Shown here piece after piece: positions 50,055 through 57,799 of a stretch of 64,000 nucleotides of DNA. Position numbers and translations under genes: made by a program. The notes under the pieces are model-generated. The model had not been told where the DNA came from. It ran no database searches and saw only the letters and a program-made list of their open reading frames with translations. Positions within the stretch are counted from its first letter, which is position 1. The number at the start of each line of letters is the position of its first letter. Source of the DNA: an uncultured Actinomycetes bacterium (lineage in GTDB: Bacteria > Actinomycetota > Acidimicrobiia > Acidimicrobiales > Acidimicrobilacustridaceae); NCBI GenBank assembly GCA_937927725.1, contig CALBSE010000035.1:23908-87907 (forward strand), read 5' to 3'.

Positions 50055-50684
50055 TCAGCGCTCACATCGTGTCGGGTCAGGTTCGCGCCACATCAGCCAT
50101 ACCGAGGGGCTGCCCGGAACGCTGACTTCTTTGAGGACTCGAAAGCCAAAGCGTTCGTAGAAGGGCAGGTTCTCTGGCTTCTGTGTCTCGAGATAGGCGG
50201 GCTCGACTGTTGTGTCGCATTTGGTGAGAACTGGTTCTAGTAATGCTTTTCCGTACCCGTGCCCTTGAAGACTCGGATCGACACCGAGAAGCGCGAGATA
50301 CCAATGCGGCTCCGCGGGGTGCTCATCTTCTACTGCGCTCAGGAGTTTCAGGCCCGTAACTCGGTTGCGTCCCGTGAGTAACGCTCGTGCGCAGGCTGCG
50401 TAGATCTTGAACTCGCGCGATTTCGATCGCGGGGTGCCCCCGGGGGGAAGCCACGAGGCCGATCCAACGACGCGTCCATCATCAAGGGCTCCCCATACCT
50501 CTCCATGCGTGAAACAGTCGCGTAAAAGCGCGCCGAGGAAGATTGGAAGGAGTCGCGTTTCTTGTTGTGGGCTGCGAGCGAAAAACCCAAACAACGGGTC
50601 GGGCCAAAATGCTCGGCTCGTCACTGCAATCGCTTCGCTTCGTTGCTGGCGCGAAACAGGTTGGATCGGCGGCTGTTGCGGCAT
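50055..50684 (-). CDS. GNAT family N-acetyltransferase
   Basis: 209 residues. The acetyl-CoA loop is seen in LALLGVDPSLQGHGYGKALLEPVL (Q/RxxGxG/A), followed by AYLETQKPENLPFYERFGFRVLKEV, the C-terminal strand-helix of the fold. The N-terminal AVTSRAFWPDPLFGFFARSP fits the group of GNAT enzymes related to antibiotic-biosynthesis or puromycin-type acetyltransferases. The acceptor is unknown. It stands alone between the molybdopterin gene and a divergent SDR. Confidence 0.85.
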   Translation of the reverse strand: MPQQPPIQPVSRQQRSEAIAVTSRAFWPDPLFGFFARSPQQETRLLPIFLGALLRDCFTHGEVWGALDDGRVVGSASWLPPGGTPRSKSREFKIYAACARALLTGRNRVTGLKLLSAVEDEHPAEPHWYLALLGVDPSLQGHGYGKALLEPVLTKCDTTVEPAYLETQKPENLPFYERFGFRVLKEVSVPGSPSVWLMWREPDPTRCER

Positions 50685-50837
50685 GCGACGAGGGTAGTCA
50701 GACGGCCTCTACGGCTGCCGGCGAACTCAGGATGCAACTTCAGAGCGATGAGACCATCTGTACACTCGCGCCACTGAGTATTCCGGGGGGAATACACCGG
50801 GCCTCTCGTGTATGTCCGGTCCTGAGGGGAGAGTGTT

Positions 50838-51686
50838 GTGTCTGAACGTCGCGTCGCCGTCGTCACGGGAGCTAGTCGGGGAATCGGGAAGGGAATCGCG
50901 CTTGAACTCGGCGCGGCGGGCTTCGTCGTGTACGTCACGGGTCGAACGGTTGATGCCGGACCACTCCCTGGAACGGTGGGTGAGACGGCAGCGCAAATTA
51001 CTGAGCTTGGAGGCCAAGGGATTGCAGTCGCGTGTGATCACCACGACGATCAACAGGTTGCTGCCGTCTTCGATCGGGTTCGAGCAGAACAGGGTCGGCT
51101 CGATGTCTTGGTCAACAACGTGTATTCCGCCCCTGACCTTGTCCCATGGCTCGGAAAGAAGTTTTGGGAACTCCCGATCGAAGCGTGGGATCAGGTCATC
51201 GATATCGGCACACGTTCTCACTATGTTTCGAGCGTTCTTGGCGCACCTCTGATGCTCGAGAATGCGAGTGGACTCATCGTGAATGTTTCATCTTCAGGTG
51301 CTGTGAGTTATGGGCACAACGTTGTCTATGGAGTCGGAAAGGCCGCCGTCGACAAGATGACGGCCGATATGGCCATTGAACTTGCGGGTACTGGAGTTTC
51401 GATCGTCTCGTTGTGGCCTGGACTTGTCCGCACAGAACTTCTTGACCTTGGTGCACAGACCGACGGCGACGAAGTGTTTATCGAGCTGCCCGGTGAGGGA
51501 CGTTTCGATCTCTCGGGTGCAGAGTCACCTCGCTTCCTCGGCCGCGCTGTCATTGCCCTTTTCGGATGTGCCGACATCGCTGAACGATCAGGGAAGCCCT
51601 TTTCTTCTGCGGCGCTCGCCCGAGAACTTGGATTCACCGATCTCGACGGAACAATCCACGAGGTTCTCCTACGTCCGGACGCGTGA
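50838..51686 (+). CDS. Short-chain dehydrogenase (DHRS1-like)
   Basis: 282 residues: TGASRGIG, a long insert (TVDAGPLPGTVGETAAQITELGG), NNVYSAP in place of NNAG, NVSSSGAVSYGHNVVYGVGKAAVDKM with Ser, Tyr and Lys, then SLWPGLVRTELL. The insert and the FWELPIEAWDQVIDIGTRSHYV segment are typical of the DHRS1 subgroup. The start is GTG behind GAGGGGAGAG. It converges on the TetR gene, 50 bases away. Confidence 0.9.
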   Translation: MSERRVAVVTGASRGIGKGIALELGAAGFVVYVTGRTVDAGPLPGTVGETAAQITELGGQGIAVACDHHDDQQVAAVFDRVRAEQGRLDVLVNNVYSAPDLVPWLGKKFWELPIEAWDQVIDIGTRSHYVSSVLGAPLMLENASGLIVNVSSSGAVSYGHNVVYGVGKAAVDKMTADMAIELAGTGVSIVSLWPGLVRTELLDLGAQTDGDEVFIELPGEGRFDLSGAESPRFLGRAVIALFGCADIAERSGKPFSSAALARELGFTDLDGTIHEVLLRPDA

Positions 51687-51736
51687 ACAGAACCGACGGC
51701 GCTCTGCTTCGCCGCGAGATTTGTTCCTGATCGCTC

Positions 51737-52327
51737 TTACCCCGCGAAACGCGTTGACGAAATGTCATCGGCTGTGGCCGTGACCATGCGCCTTGTCGAC
51801 TCGCGTGTTGATGCCTCAAGCCCGAGGGCGTCGGTCAGGTAGTCGCCGAAGAGTTGCCATCCAAGAAGAAGCGACATCAGGACGACGACCCTTTGTCGAT
51901 CTTCTTGCGTCGTCTCCGCTGGGGAGAGTTTTCCGGCGAGCGCGGCAAGGGCTTCTGATCGCCCTACGAGATCATCGGCCTGCCGACCCTGAAGGAGTGA
52001 CCACGCCAAGAGTCGAAGGCTTCGGGAGTTCGGGTCACTTGACGCGAGCCTGGCGATCGTGGCAGCAACGTCATCGATTGCGAATCGTTCCGTCGAGACG
52101 GCAGACACCTCTCTCAGCGCAAGGCTGATCAAGTCATCCTTTGTGCCGACGTAGTGATGGATCAGTCCGTAGTTGACCTCGGCGTGGGCTGCCACCTCTC
52201 GGAGAGATACGGCATCGGGTCCACGAGTGCCAAAGAGCTCGATCGCTGCTTGGACCAATGAGGTGACGACCCGGTCACGGGGCGACGCCGCTTCGGGTCG
52301 AGGGCTTTGTGGTTCGGGCGAGGTCAC
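51737..52327 (-). CDS. TetR family regulator
   Basis: 196 residues. The N-terminal helix-turn-helix is seen in DAVSLREVAAHAEVNYGLIHHYVGTKDDLISLALREV (residues about 40-75), followed by a helical ligand domain. The start is GTG at 52327. It is divergent from the D-aminoacylase-like gene at 52400, and a perfect palindrome lies in the 72-base gap. Regulation of the coupled amidohydrolase pair and of itself is the natural reading. Confidence 0.9.
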   Translation of the reverse strand: MTSPEPQSPRPEAASPRDRVVTSLVQAAIELFGTRGPDAVSLREVAAHAEVNYGLIHHYVGTKDDLISLALREVSAVSTERFAIDDVAATIARLASSDPNSRSLRLLAWSLLQGRQADDLVGRSEALAALAGKLSPAETTQEDRQRVVVLMSLLLGWQLFGDYLTDALGLEASTRESTRRMVTATADDISSTRFAG

Positions 52328-52338
52328 AACTCAAGCCT

Positions 52339-52379
52339 ACTGGCCAGTTATTGACATTTAGCCAATTGGCTAATATCGT
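52339..52379 (+). promoter_or_regulatory. Promoter with embedded TetR-type operator
   Basis: TTGACA (52351-52356) and TATCGT (52374-52379) stand 17 bases apart. The spacer contains the 16-bp perfect palindrome TTAGCCAATTGGCTAA (52358-52373). A second 10-bp palindrome, ACTGGCCAGT (52339-52348), lies just upstream toward the TetR start. Repressor bound here would block RNA polymerase. The palindrome is seen; the binding is inferred. Confidence 0.7.
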
Positions 52380-52399
52380 GAACGAAGGAGGTGGGGCGC

Positions 52400-54091
52400 A
52401 TGTTTGATCTCGTGATTCGCAACGGCACGGTTGTTGATGGCACCGGTGGGCCTTCGTATTTGGCGGACGTTGCCATCATCGACGGAATCATCGTTGCGAT
52501 CGGCGAGGTAGTAGGTGCCGGTCGGGCGGAAATCGATGCCGCAGGGAATGTCGTTACTCCCGGCTTCATCGATGGTCACACCCATATGGACGCCCAAGTT
52601 TTTTGGGACGCTGCCGGAACGAATTCCTGCTGGCACGGCGTCACAACAGTTGTGATGGGCAATTGCGGTTTCACAATCGCGCCAGTTCGTGCTGATGCGC
52701 ATGAACTCGCAGTTCGGTCGATTGAACGATCCGAAGATATTTCGGCCGAGGCCATGGCTGCTGGAGTGCCTTGGGACTGGACGACGTTTGCCGACTATCT
52801 CGACTCGCTCGATCGAACTCCAAAAGCCCTGAATTACGCGTCGAATATTGGTCACAGCGCATTGCGAAGCTGGGCGATGGGCGAGCGAGCATTTCATGAA
52901 GCGGCGACAACGCAAGACATTGCGCTCATGAAATCGGAACTTGCCGCAGCTCTTCGCGCTGGTGCTTGGGGTTTCACGACATCTCGAACGGTGCATCACA
53001 TGACACCTTCCGGAGACCCGGTTGCTTCGCGTCTTGCGGAGTGGTCAGAGGTCGATGAGTTGGTGCGTGTCATGGGAGAGCTTGACGCAGGAGTCTTTCA
53101 ATTCGTCGAAGATCCTCCATCGGACGAAGCGCGATCCCATCGAGACTCTGAACTTTCATCCCTTGCGGTGGAGACTGGTGTTCCATTCATCATTGGCGCG
53201 ACGTCCGGAGCGGTTCGTCCCCTTGAACTCATCGCCTCCACGCGAGCGCTCGGCGGAACGATGACGGGGATGACACACCCTCGTGGCATCGGCACCATGT
53301 CCTCGTTTAAGAGTCAACTTCCCTTCGACACGCTCTCTGAATGGGCCGCGGCTAGGGACCACGGTCAAGAAGCGTTCTTTGCAACTCTGCGCAACGCGAC
53401 ATCTCGTCAACCGCTTGTTGACGCTGCCCGAAGTGCGACGTATCGAACGACCTATGGGGGAGAGGCGAGACCACCCGATTTCGACCGGATGCAGGTGCTC
53501 GAATCTCCGCTTCCACCGCATCGAACGGTTTCGCAGATCGCTGATGAGCGTGGCATCGATCCGGTAGAGGCAATGATTCAACTGGGCATCGAAACCGATT
53601 TCGATGTCTTCTTTGTTCAAACGATGACTCCGTTCGACGAAGCCGCTGTGCTCAGCGCGATGAAGTCCCCAGGCACGGTCATGACATTTTCCGACTCTGG
53701 GGCGCATGTCAGCCAGATGTCCGACGCATCGATCTTCACGCACCTCCTTGCCTACTGGGTTCGCGCGCGTGGTGAGTTCACCCTCGAAGAAGCGATTCAC
53801 ATGATGTCGAGTGCGCCGGCAGAAGCTTGGGGGTTTCGTGATCGTGGTGAACTTCGCGTAGGTCTCGCCGCCGATATCAATATTTTCGACCCCGACGTCG
53901 TAGCGCCTGAATTGCCGATGATTGCTCATGATCTTCCTGCGGGGGCTCGCCGTATCGTTCAGAAGTCAAAGGGTTTTCTGGCCACGGTTGTTGGCGGTGT
54001 CGTCACGATGCAACAGGGTCAAAGTACCGGCGCAACTCCGGGACGTTTATTACGCGGCCAACGTCGCTCAACCAGAGAGGTGCTGCAATGA
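52400..54091 (+). CDS. N-acyl-D-amino-acid deacylase family amidohydrolase (paralogue 3)
   Basis: 563 residues with the same plan as the two other copies: MFDLVIRNGTVVDGTGGPSY, metal site IDGHTHMDAQVFWD, VMGNCGFTIAPV, catalytic MTFSDSGAHVSQMSDASIFTHLLAYW, and DRGELRVGLAADINIFDPD. The closing segment (VVGGVVTMQQGQSTGATPGRLLRG) is related but more diverged. AAGGAGG stands 9 bases before the ATG at 52400; the GTG at 52391 would leave no room for it. It is first in an operator-controlled operon and overlaps the next amidohydrolase gene by 4 bases. Confidence 0.92.
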   Translation: MFDLVIRNGTVVDGTGGPSYLADVAIIDGIIVAIGEVVGAGRAEIDAAGNVVTPGFIDGHTHMDAQVFWDAAGTNSCWHGVTTVVMGNCGFTIAPVRADAHELAVRSIERSEDISAEAMAAGVPWDWTTFADYLDSLDRTPKALNYASNIGHSALRSWAMGERAFHEAATTQDIALMKSELAAALRAGAWGFTTSRTVHHMTPSGDPVASRLAEWSEVDELVRVMGELDAGVFQFVEDPPSDEARSHRDSELSSLAVETGVPFIIGATSGAVRPLELIASTRALGGTMTGMTHPRGIGTMSSFKSQLPFDTLSEWAAARDHGQEAFFATLRNATSRQPLVDAARSATYRTTYGGEARPPDFDRMQVLESPLPPHRTVSQIADERGIDPVEAMIQLGIETDFDVFFVQTMTPFDEAAVLSAMKSPGTVMTFSDSGAHVSQMSDASIFTHLLAYWVRARGEFTLEEAIHMMSSAPAEAWGFRDRGELRVGLAADINIFDPDVVAPELPMIAHDLPAGARRIVQKSKGFLATVVGGVVTMQQGQSTGATPGRLLRGQRRSTREVLQ

Positions 54092-55311
54092 ATTCGCTTC
54101 CATGGGTTATTTCCGTCGACGACCACGTCGTTGAGCCGAAGGATGTCTGGACGTCTCGTCTTCCGAAGGCGTTGCGCGATCGGGGTCCTCATGTTGTCGA
54201 GGACACCTGTGAGATGGGTTTTGATCCAAAGACCGGGGCTCACAGTTTCATTAAGGGCGGCGATGGACCGATTGCCGATTGGTGGGTCTATGGCGATGCC
54301 CTGCGGCCGATCCCACAGGTCATGGCATGTGCCGGCAGTAAGCCAGAAGATTTCACGCTGCAGCCGATCCCGTTCTCTGAGATGCGTCCAGGCTGCTACG
54401 ACCGCGACGCTCGTCTTGCAGACATGGACATCAACCGTGTCGAACGTTCACTGTGCTTCCCGACGTTTCCGCGATTTGCCGGTCAGATGTTTAACGAGGC
54501 ACCGGATAAGGAAGTTGCACTCTTGTCGGTGCGAGCATTCAACGATTGGATGATTGACGAGTGGTGTGGTCCGAGTGGCGGACGTTTGATTCCGCTCTGC
54601 ATCATTCCGTTGTGGGACGCAAAACTCGCTGCCACCGAAGTGCGTCGCGTAGCGGCCTTGGGATGCCGCGCAATTACGTTCCCCGAACTTCCTTCGTATC
54701 TGGGGCTTCCCTCGATTCATGATCGCGGTCTTTTCTGGGAGCCGTTGTGGCACGCCTGTAATGAAACTGGCGTCACGATTCACATGCACATCGGCTCTGG
54801 TTCGAAAATGCCTCAGACCAGTGCCGATGCTCCATCAGGTGTGGGTGTGGCGGTGACATCAATCAATGCGTTTATGGCGCTCGCCGACTGGTTGCTCTCG
54901 GGCGTTTTGGCTCGTTATCCAAATGTGAAGATCGCCTTCTCGGAGAGCCAGGTCGGTTGGATGCCCTATGTCGTTGAGCGTTGCGACCGCGTGTTCCAGC
55001 AGAGTTCGGGATGGAGCGAGATCAATCCGTCAATCACTGAGTTGCCTTCCTCGTACGTTCCGGGTCGCGTCTACGGCTGTTTCTTTGACGACATGGTCGG
55101 TATCGAAACTCGTGATCTCATCGGTGTACGTCAGTTGCTCTTTGAAACCGATTACCCGCATCAGGATTCAACGTGGCCGAATACGCCCGATGTGGTGGCC
55201 CGCATCGCAGAACGCGTATCGCCCGATGAACTCGAGATGATGATGCGCACGAACGCAATTGATTTGCTTGGCCTCGACGCTGCCAGCCTCGTTCCCCCCG
55301 CCTTGCGTTAG
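54088..55311 (+). CDS. TIM-barrel metal-dependent amidohydrolase (amidohydrolase_2), copy 2
   Basis: 407 residues. SVDDHVVEPKDVW at the N-terminus carries the metal motif. SEMRPGCYDRDARLADMDINRVERSLCFPTFPRFAGQMF and FNDWMIDEWCGPSGGRLIPLCIIPLWDAKLAATEVRRVAALGCRAITFPE match copy 1 at 46.7 kb block for block. IHMHIGSGS and FETDYPHQDSTWPN supply the remaining ligands. The start overlaps the D-aminoacylase-like stop (ATGA), so the two hydrolases are made together in fixed order, which suggests consecutive steps or one complex. Confidence 0.9.
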   Translation: MNSLPWVISVDDHVVEPKDVWTSRLPKALRDRGPHVVEDTCEMGFDPKTGAHSFIKGGDGPIADWWVYGDALRPIPQVMACAGSKPEDFTLQPIPFSEMRPGCYDRDARLADMDINRVERSLCFPTFPRFAGQMFNEAPDKEVALLSVRAFNDWMIDEWCGPSGGRLIPLCIIPLWDAKLAATEVRRVAALGCRAITFPELPSYLGLPSIHDRGLFWEPLWHACNETGVTIHMHIGSGSKMPQTSADAPSGVGVAVTSINAFMALADWLLSGVLARYPNVKIAFSESQVGWMPYVVERCDRVFQQSSGWSEINPSITELPSSYVPGRVYGCFFDDMVGIETRDLIGVRQLLFETDYPHQDSTWPNTPDVVARIAERVSPDELEMMMRTNAIDLLGLDAASLVPPALR

Positions 55312-55345
55312 GGGAATGCAGACGCAGTTCCGAGACATCGAATCG

Positions 55346-56209
55346 TTACGGTCGCCCGACGCCGGAGACATCGACATCGATGGCCAGAACGACTCCGGTT
55401 GGGGCTTTGAGCACTTCATCGCGCTTCCAGTCGGCGGCCGCACACACGAAAAGCGTTCGCCGATCTCGTCCGCCTAAAACACATGCCACCGGGATGAGAC
55501 CGTTGAATCGGTGCTCCTCCGTTGTTTGGCCACCCGGCAATGCTCGGAATACGCGCGCTCCAATTGGGTCGGCCACCCACACTGCTCCGTCGGCGTCGAG
55601 GCAGATGCCGTCGGGCGGAGCAAAAGCAGGGCCTTGAGGTGAAGGCTGGAGTTCGGCGTACACGCGACGGTTCGAAAGTGATCCATCGGTGCCACGATCG
55701 AACGCGGTGATCCGAGCTGCGGCGCTTTCCGCAACGAGCAACACACGTTCGTCGGGGGTGAGTATGTGTCCGTTCGGTGATTCGAGCCCGTCGGCAGCGA
55801 CGAACCACGTTCCATCGGGACGCACTGCAATCGTCTGGCCTGGTTGTCGATCGCCACCCTCTTGAATTCGGTTGCCCATATCGCCGACGTACGCGATGCC
55901 GGCGGAATCGCTGATCATGTCGTTGAGCGAACCGCGAGCGATCGAAGAGAGGTCAGCGTGAACGGCGAGTGAGCCATCGGGTTCACGTCGGCGCAGCTGT
56001 TGCGATTCCATGGCGACGACCAGGAGTCGGCCGTCGGGGAGCCACCCGAGACCCGACGGCTCATCGTCTGTCAGTTCAACCTCGGTCCGTACCTCGCCGT
56101 TGAGACCGGTCGAGATAACTCGATGGCCATGCATATCGCTGAACCACAGACGATCCTCGTGCCAGCGTGGGCCTTCTCCAAACCAGAGCCCATCGAGAAG
56201 TGTCCGCAT
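55346..56209 (-). CDS. SMP-30/gluconolactonase-like lactone hydrolase
   Basis: 287 residues of beta-propeller type. The metal ligands of the family are present: Glu in LWFGEGPRWHEDRLWFSD at the N-terminus, Asn in LESPNGHILTPDE mid-protein, and Asp in PDGICLDADGAVWVAD. It should open a lactone ring using a divalent metal; a lactone could come from the Baeyer-Villiger enzymes encoded nearby. The ATG at 56209 follows TAGGGGC; a longer frame to 56299 lacks homology. It converges on the second amidohydrolase_2 gene, 34 bases away. Confidence 0.88.
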   Translation of the reverse strand: MRTLLDGLWFGEGPRWHEDRLWFSDMHGHRVISTGLNGEVRTEVELTDDEPSGLGWLPDGRLLVVAMESQQLRRREPDGSLAVHADLSSIARGSLNDMISDSAGIAYVGDMGNRIQEGGDRQPGQTIAVRPDGTWFVAADGLESPNGHILTPDERVLLVAESAAARITAFDRGTDGSLSNRRVYAELQPSPQGPAFAPPDGICLDADGAVWVADPIGARVFRALPGGQTTEEHRFNGLIPVACVLGGRDRRTLFVCAAADWKRDEVLKAPTGVVLAIDVDVSGVGRP

Positions 56210-56316
56210 TTTGAAGCCCCTAACGATCACTGTGCCTGCGCGTGATCGTAGCGATGGCATGGGGAAGCAGGTTTTGGTGCTGGTTCTCCACCCCGCCAAG
56301 GGGGGATCAGAAGCGG

Positions 56317-56360
56317 CGGTCTCCCGCGATCGCCTTGCGCGAGGCGATCGCGGGAGACCG
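56317..56360. repeat. 19-bp perfect inverted repeat with GCGATCGC cores
   Basis: Arms 56317-56335 and 56342-56360 pair without mismatch around a 6-base loop. Each arm contains the octamer GCGATCGC, itself a palindrome. No T-run follows. It lies between two divergent promoters, so an ordinary terminator is not expected here. Confidence 0.8.
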
Positions 56361-56445
56361 GTCCAAATCAGGACGGATTCAGGAACCCGCGTTGCGAGGT
56401 GAGGGGCGGTCTGTAAAGATTCTGCAACATGGATTGCGGAGCATC

Positions 56446-56518
56446 GCCCCAGCGTCGGGGCTCGATCCCTGCCGAAGAATTCGGCATTTCCAGCCCTGGT
56501 GGGTGCGCGCGAGGCACC
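56446..56518 (+). promoter_or_regulatory. Three-hairpin leader of the NlpC/P60 gene
   Basis: Three hairpins follow each other: GCCCC/GGGGC (56446-56461), GCCGAA/TTCGGC (56471-56485) and GGTGC/GCACC (56502-56518). The last ends 5 bases before AAAGGGTG, the ribosome site of the gene. Actinobacterial cell-wall hydrolase genes often carry the c-di-AMP (ydaO) riboswitch, but I do not find its conserved core, so this is only a structured leader. Confidence 0.35.
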
Positions 56519-56533
56519 TCAAAGGGTGACAAG

Positions 56534-57646
56534 GTGTCATTCGTGAAACGTTCCCGGTCTTCGATGCGTCTTGGCTTTGTTGCCGTTGGCGCCGCCGTCG
56601 CCGTTCTCGTTGGTGCCATCGTGATTGGGCCAGCGAGTGCCGATCCGATTGCTGACAAGAAGGCTGAAGCCGCGAAAATTGGTGCACAGCTCGCACAGCT
56701 CCAAGATCGCCAGCACGAGCTCGATGGTCAGTTCGAGCAAGCCAATTACGAACTCCAGCAGGCCCAAGAGAAGGTCGCGGCCGCCAAGGTTCTGGCAGCG
56801 CAGACGGCGGCTGAGGCCGACAAACGTCGCGAGGATCTTCGCCACTACGCCGTTGCCGCCTATCAGTCGGGTAACGACAGCCCCGAGTTCGACGCGCTCA
56901 TTACAAATGACGCAAGCACCGGTGTGCAGAAGCGTTCGTACCTTCAGTCCATCTCAGGAAGTCGTCAGGATCTTGTCGATGCTTTGAATGCAGCGCGACA
57001 GAAGGCAGAAGAAGACGGAGTCCGTCTGAAGGCAGCCGAAGATCAGTCGGCTGCGAAGGCTGCCGAAATTGAACAGCTGAAGAAGGCCGCGGACGACGCT
57101 GCCAATCAGCAAGCAGCAATCAACGCCAAGGTTCAGGGCGAACTCAAGGTCCTCGTCGACGCCGAGAATGCTCGGATCGCAGCAGCAGCGGCCGCTGCAC
57201 GTGCAGCCGCAGCAGCGGCACGCGGGTCGGGTGGCGGCTCGGCAATGGCCCCGAATCCGAATGCCCCTCGTGTCGGTCAAGGTGCGGCAGGTGCAATCGC
57301 TGCAGGTATGACGAAGATCGGAGCCGCGTATGTCTGGGCGGCTTCGGGCCCAGATGTTTTTGATTGCTCTGGTTTCGTGATGTGGGCCTACCAGCAGGTC
57401 GGTATTTCGCTTCCTCACTACAGCGGTGCGATGTACAACTCAACGGTTCGAATCTCTCAGTCGCAGCTTCAGCCTGGTGATCTTGTGTTCTGGGATCCGC
57501 AGGGCAGCGGTGGTCATTCCGGCTCACAGCATGTGGCGATTTACATCGGCGGCGGGCAGATTCTTCATACTGCCCATGGCGTTGCCGTGACGCCGATCGA
57601 CTGGTGGACGGGCAACCCGCCTTCCGGTTTCGGCCGCATCGTCTGA
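56534..57646 (+). CDS. NlpC/P60 peptidoglycan endopeptidase with coiled coil (RipA/CwlO-like)
   Basis: 370 residues from a GTG that follows AAAGGGTG. A signal peptide (VKRSRSSMRLGFVAVGAAVAVLVGAIVIGPASA) is followed by a long coiled coil (residues about 40-240, with AQLAQLQDRQHELDGQFEQANYELQQAQEKV), then an Ala-rich linker. The C-terminal NlpC/P60 domain has catalytic Cys in DVFDCSGFVMWAY (near residue 278), His in GSQHVAIYIGGGQ and the following His. It should cut peptidoglycan stem peptides outside the membrane. The coiled coil is what FtsEX-type regulators grip in related proteins. An earlier ATG at 56429 would bury the signal peptide and is rejected. Confidence 0.93.
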   Translation: MSFVKRSRSSMRLGFVAVGAAVAVLVGAIVIGPASADPIADKKAEAAKIGAQLAQLQDRQHELDGQFEQANYELQQAQEKVAAAKVLAAQTAAEADKRREDLRHYAVAAYQSGNDSPEFDALITNDASTGVQKRSYLQSISGSRQDLVDALNAARQKAEEDGVRLKAAEDQSAAKAAEIEQLKKAADDAANQQAAINAKVQGELKVLVDAENARIAAAAAAARAAAAAARGSGGGSAMAPNPNAPRVGQGAAGAIAAGMTKIGAAYVWAASGPDVFDCSGFVMWAYQQVGISLPHYSGAMYNSTVRISQSQLQPGDLVFWDPQGSGGHSGSQHVAIYIGGGQILHTAHGVAVTPIDWWTGNPPSGFGRIV

Positions 57647-57701
57647 TCGAGAGCACCGCCACACCGTCGGGCCACTTCTTTCCCGCGTGAAGCAGCTCGC
57701 G

Positions 57702-57736
57702 ACTCCGGATTCGTTGTCATTGATTTCCGGAGTTTC
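57702..57736 (+). terminator. Terminator after the NlpC/P60 gene
   Basis: ACTCCGGA (57702-57709) pairs with TCCGGAGT (57726-57733), followed by TTC. The 16-base loop is large but the stem is perfect. It lies between the NlpC/P60 stop and the P450 gene on the same strand. Confidence 0.55.
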
Positions 57737-57799
57737 CTCCTCGGGGCCAGACGGTGGGCAAGAATCGCTGCAGTAACTGCACGACTCCGAGGAGGGGCG

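Larger units (their letters stand above)
56210..56533. other. Divergent non-coding region before the NlpC/P60 gene
   Basis: These 324 bases separate the SMP-30-like gene (minus) from the NlpC/P60 gene (plus). They contain an 8-bp inverted repeat ACGATCAC-N11-GTGATCGT (56223-56249), a very long hairpin (56317-56360), and three short hairpins just before the NlpC/P60 start. No convincing coding frame is present, apart from an out-of-family upstream extension of the NlpC/P60 frame. Promoters of both genes must lie here. Confidence 0.6.

Noticed and set aside
56360..56533. c-di-AMP (ydaO) riboswitch before the NlpC/P60 gene
   Set aside because: The characteristic GTCAGCTAAC/GTAGGCG type core was not found.
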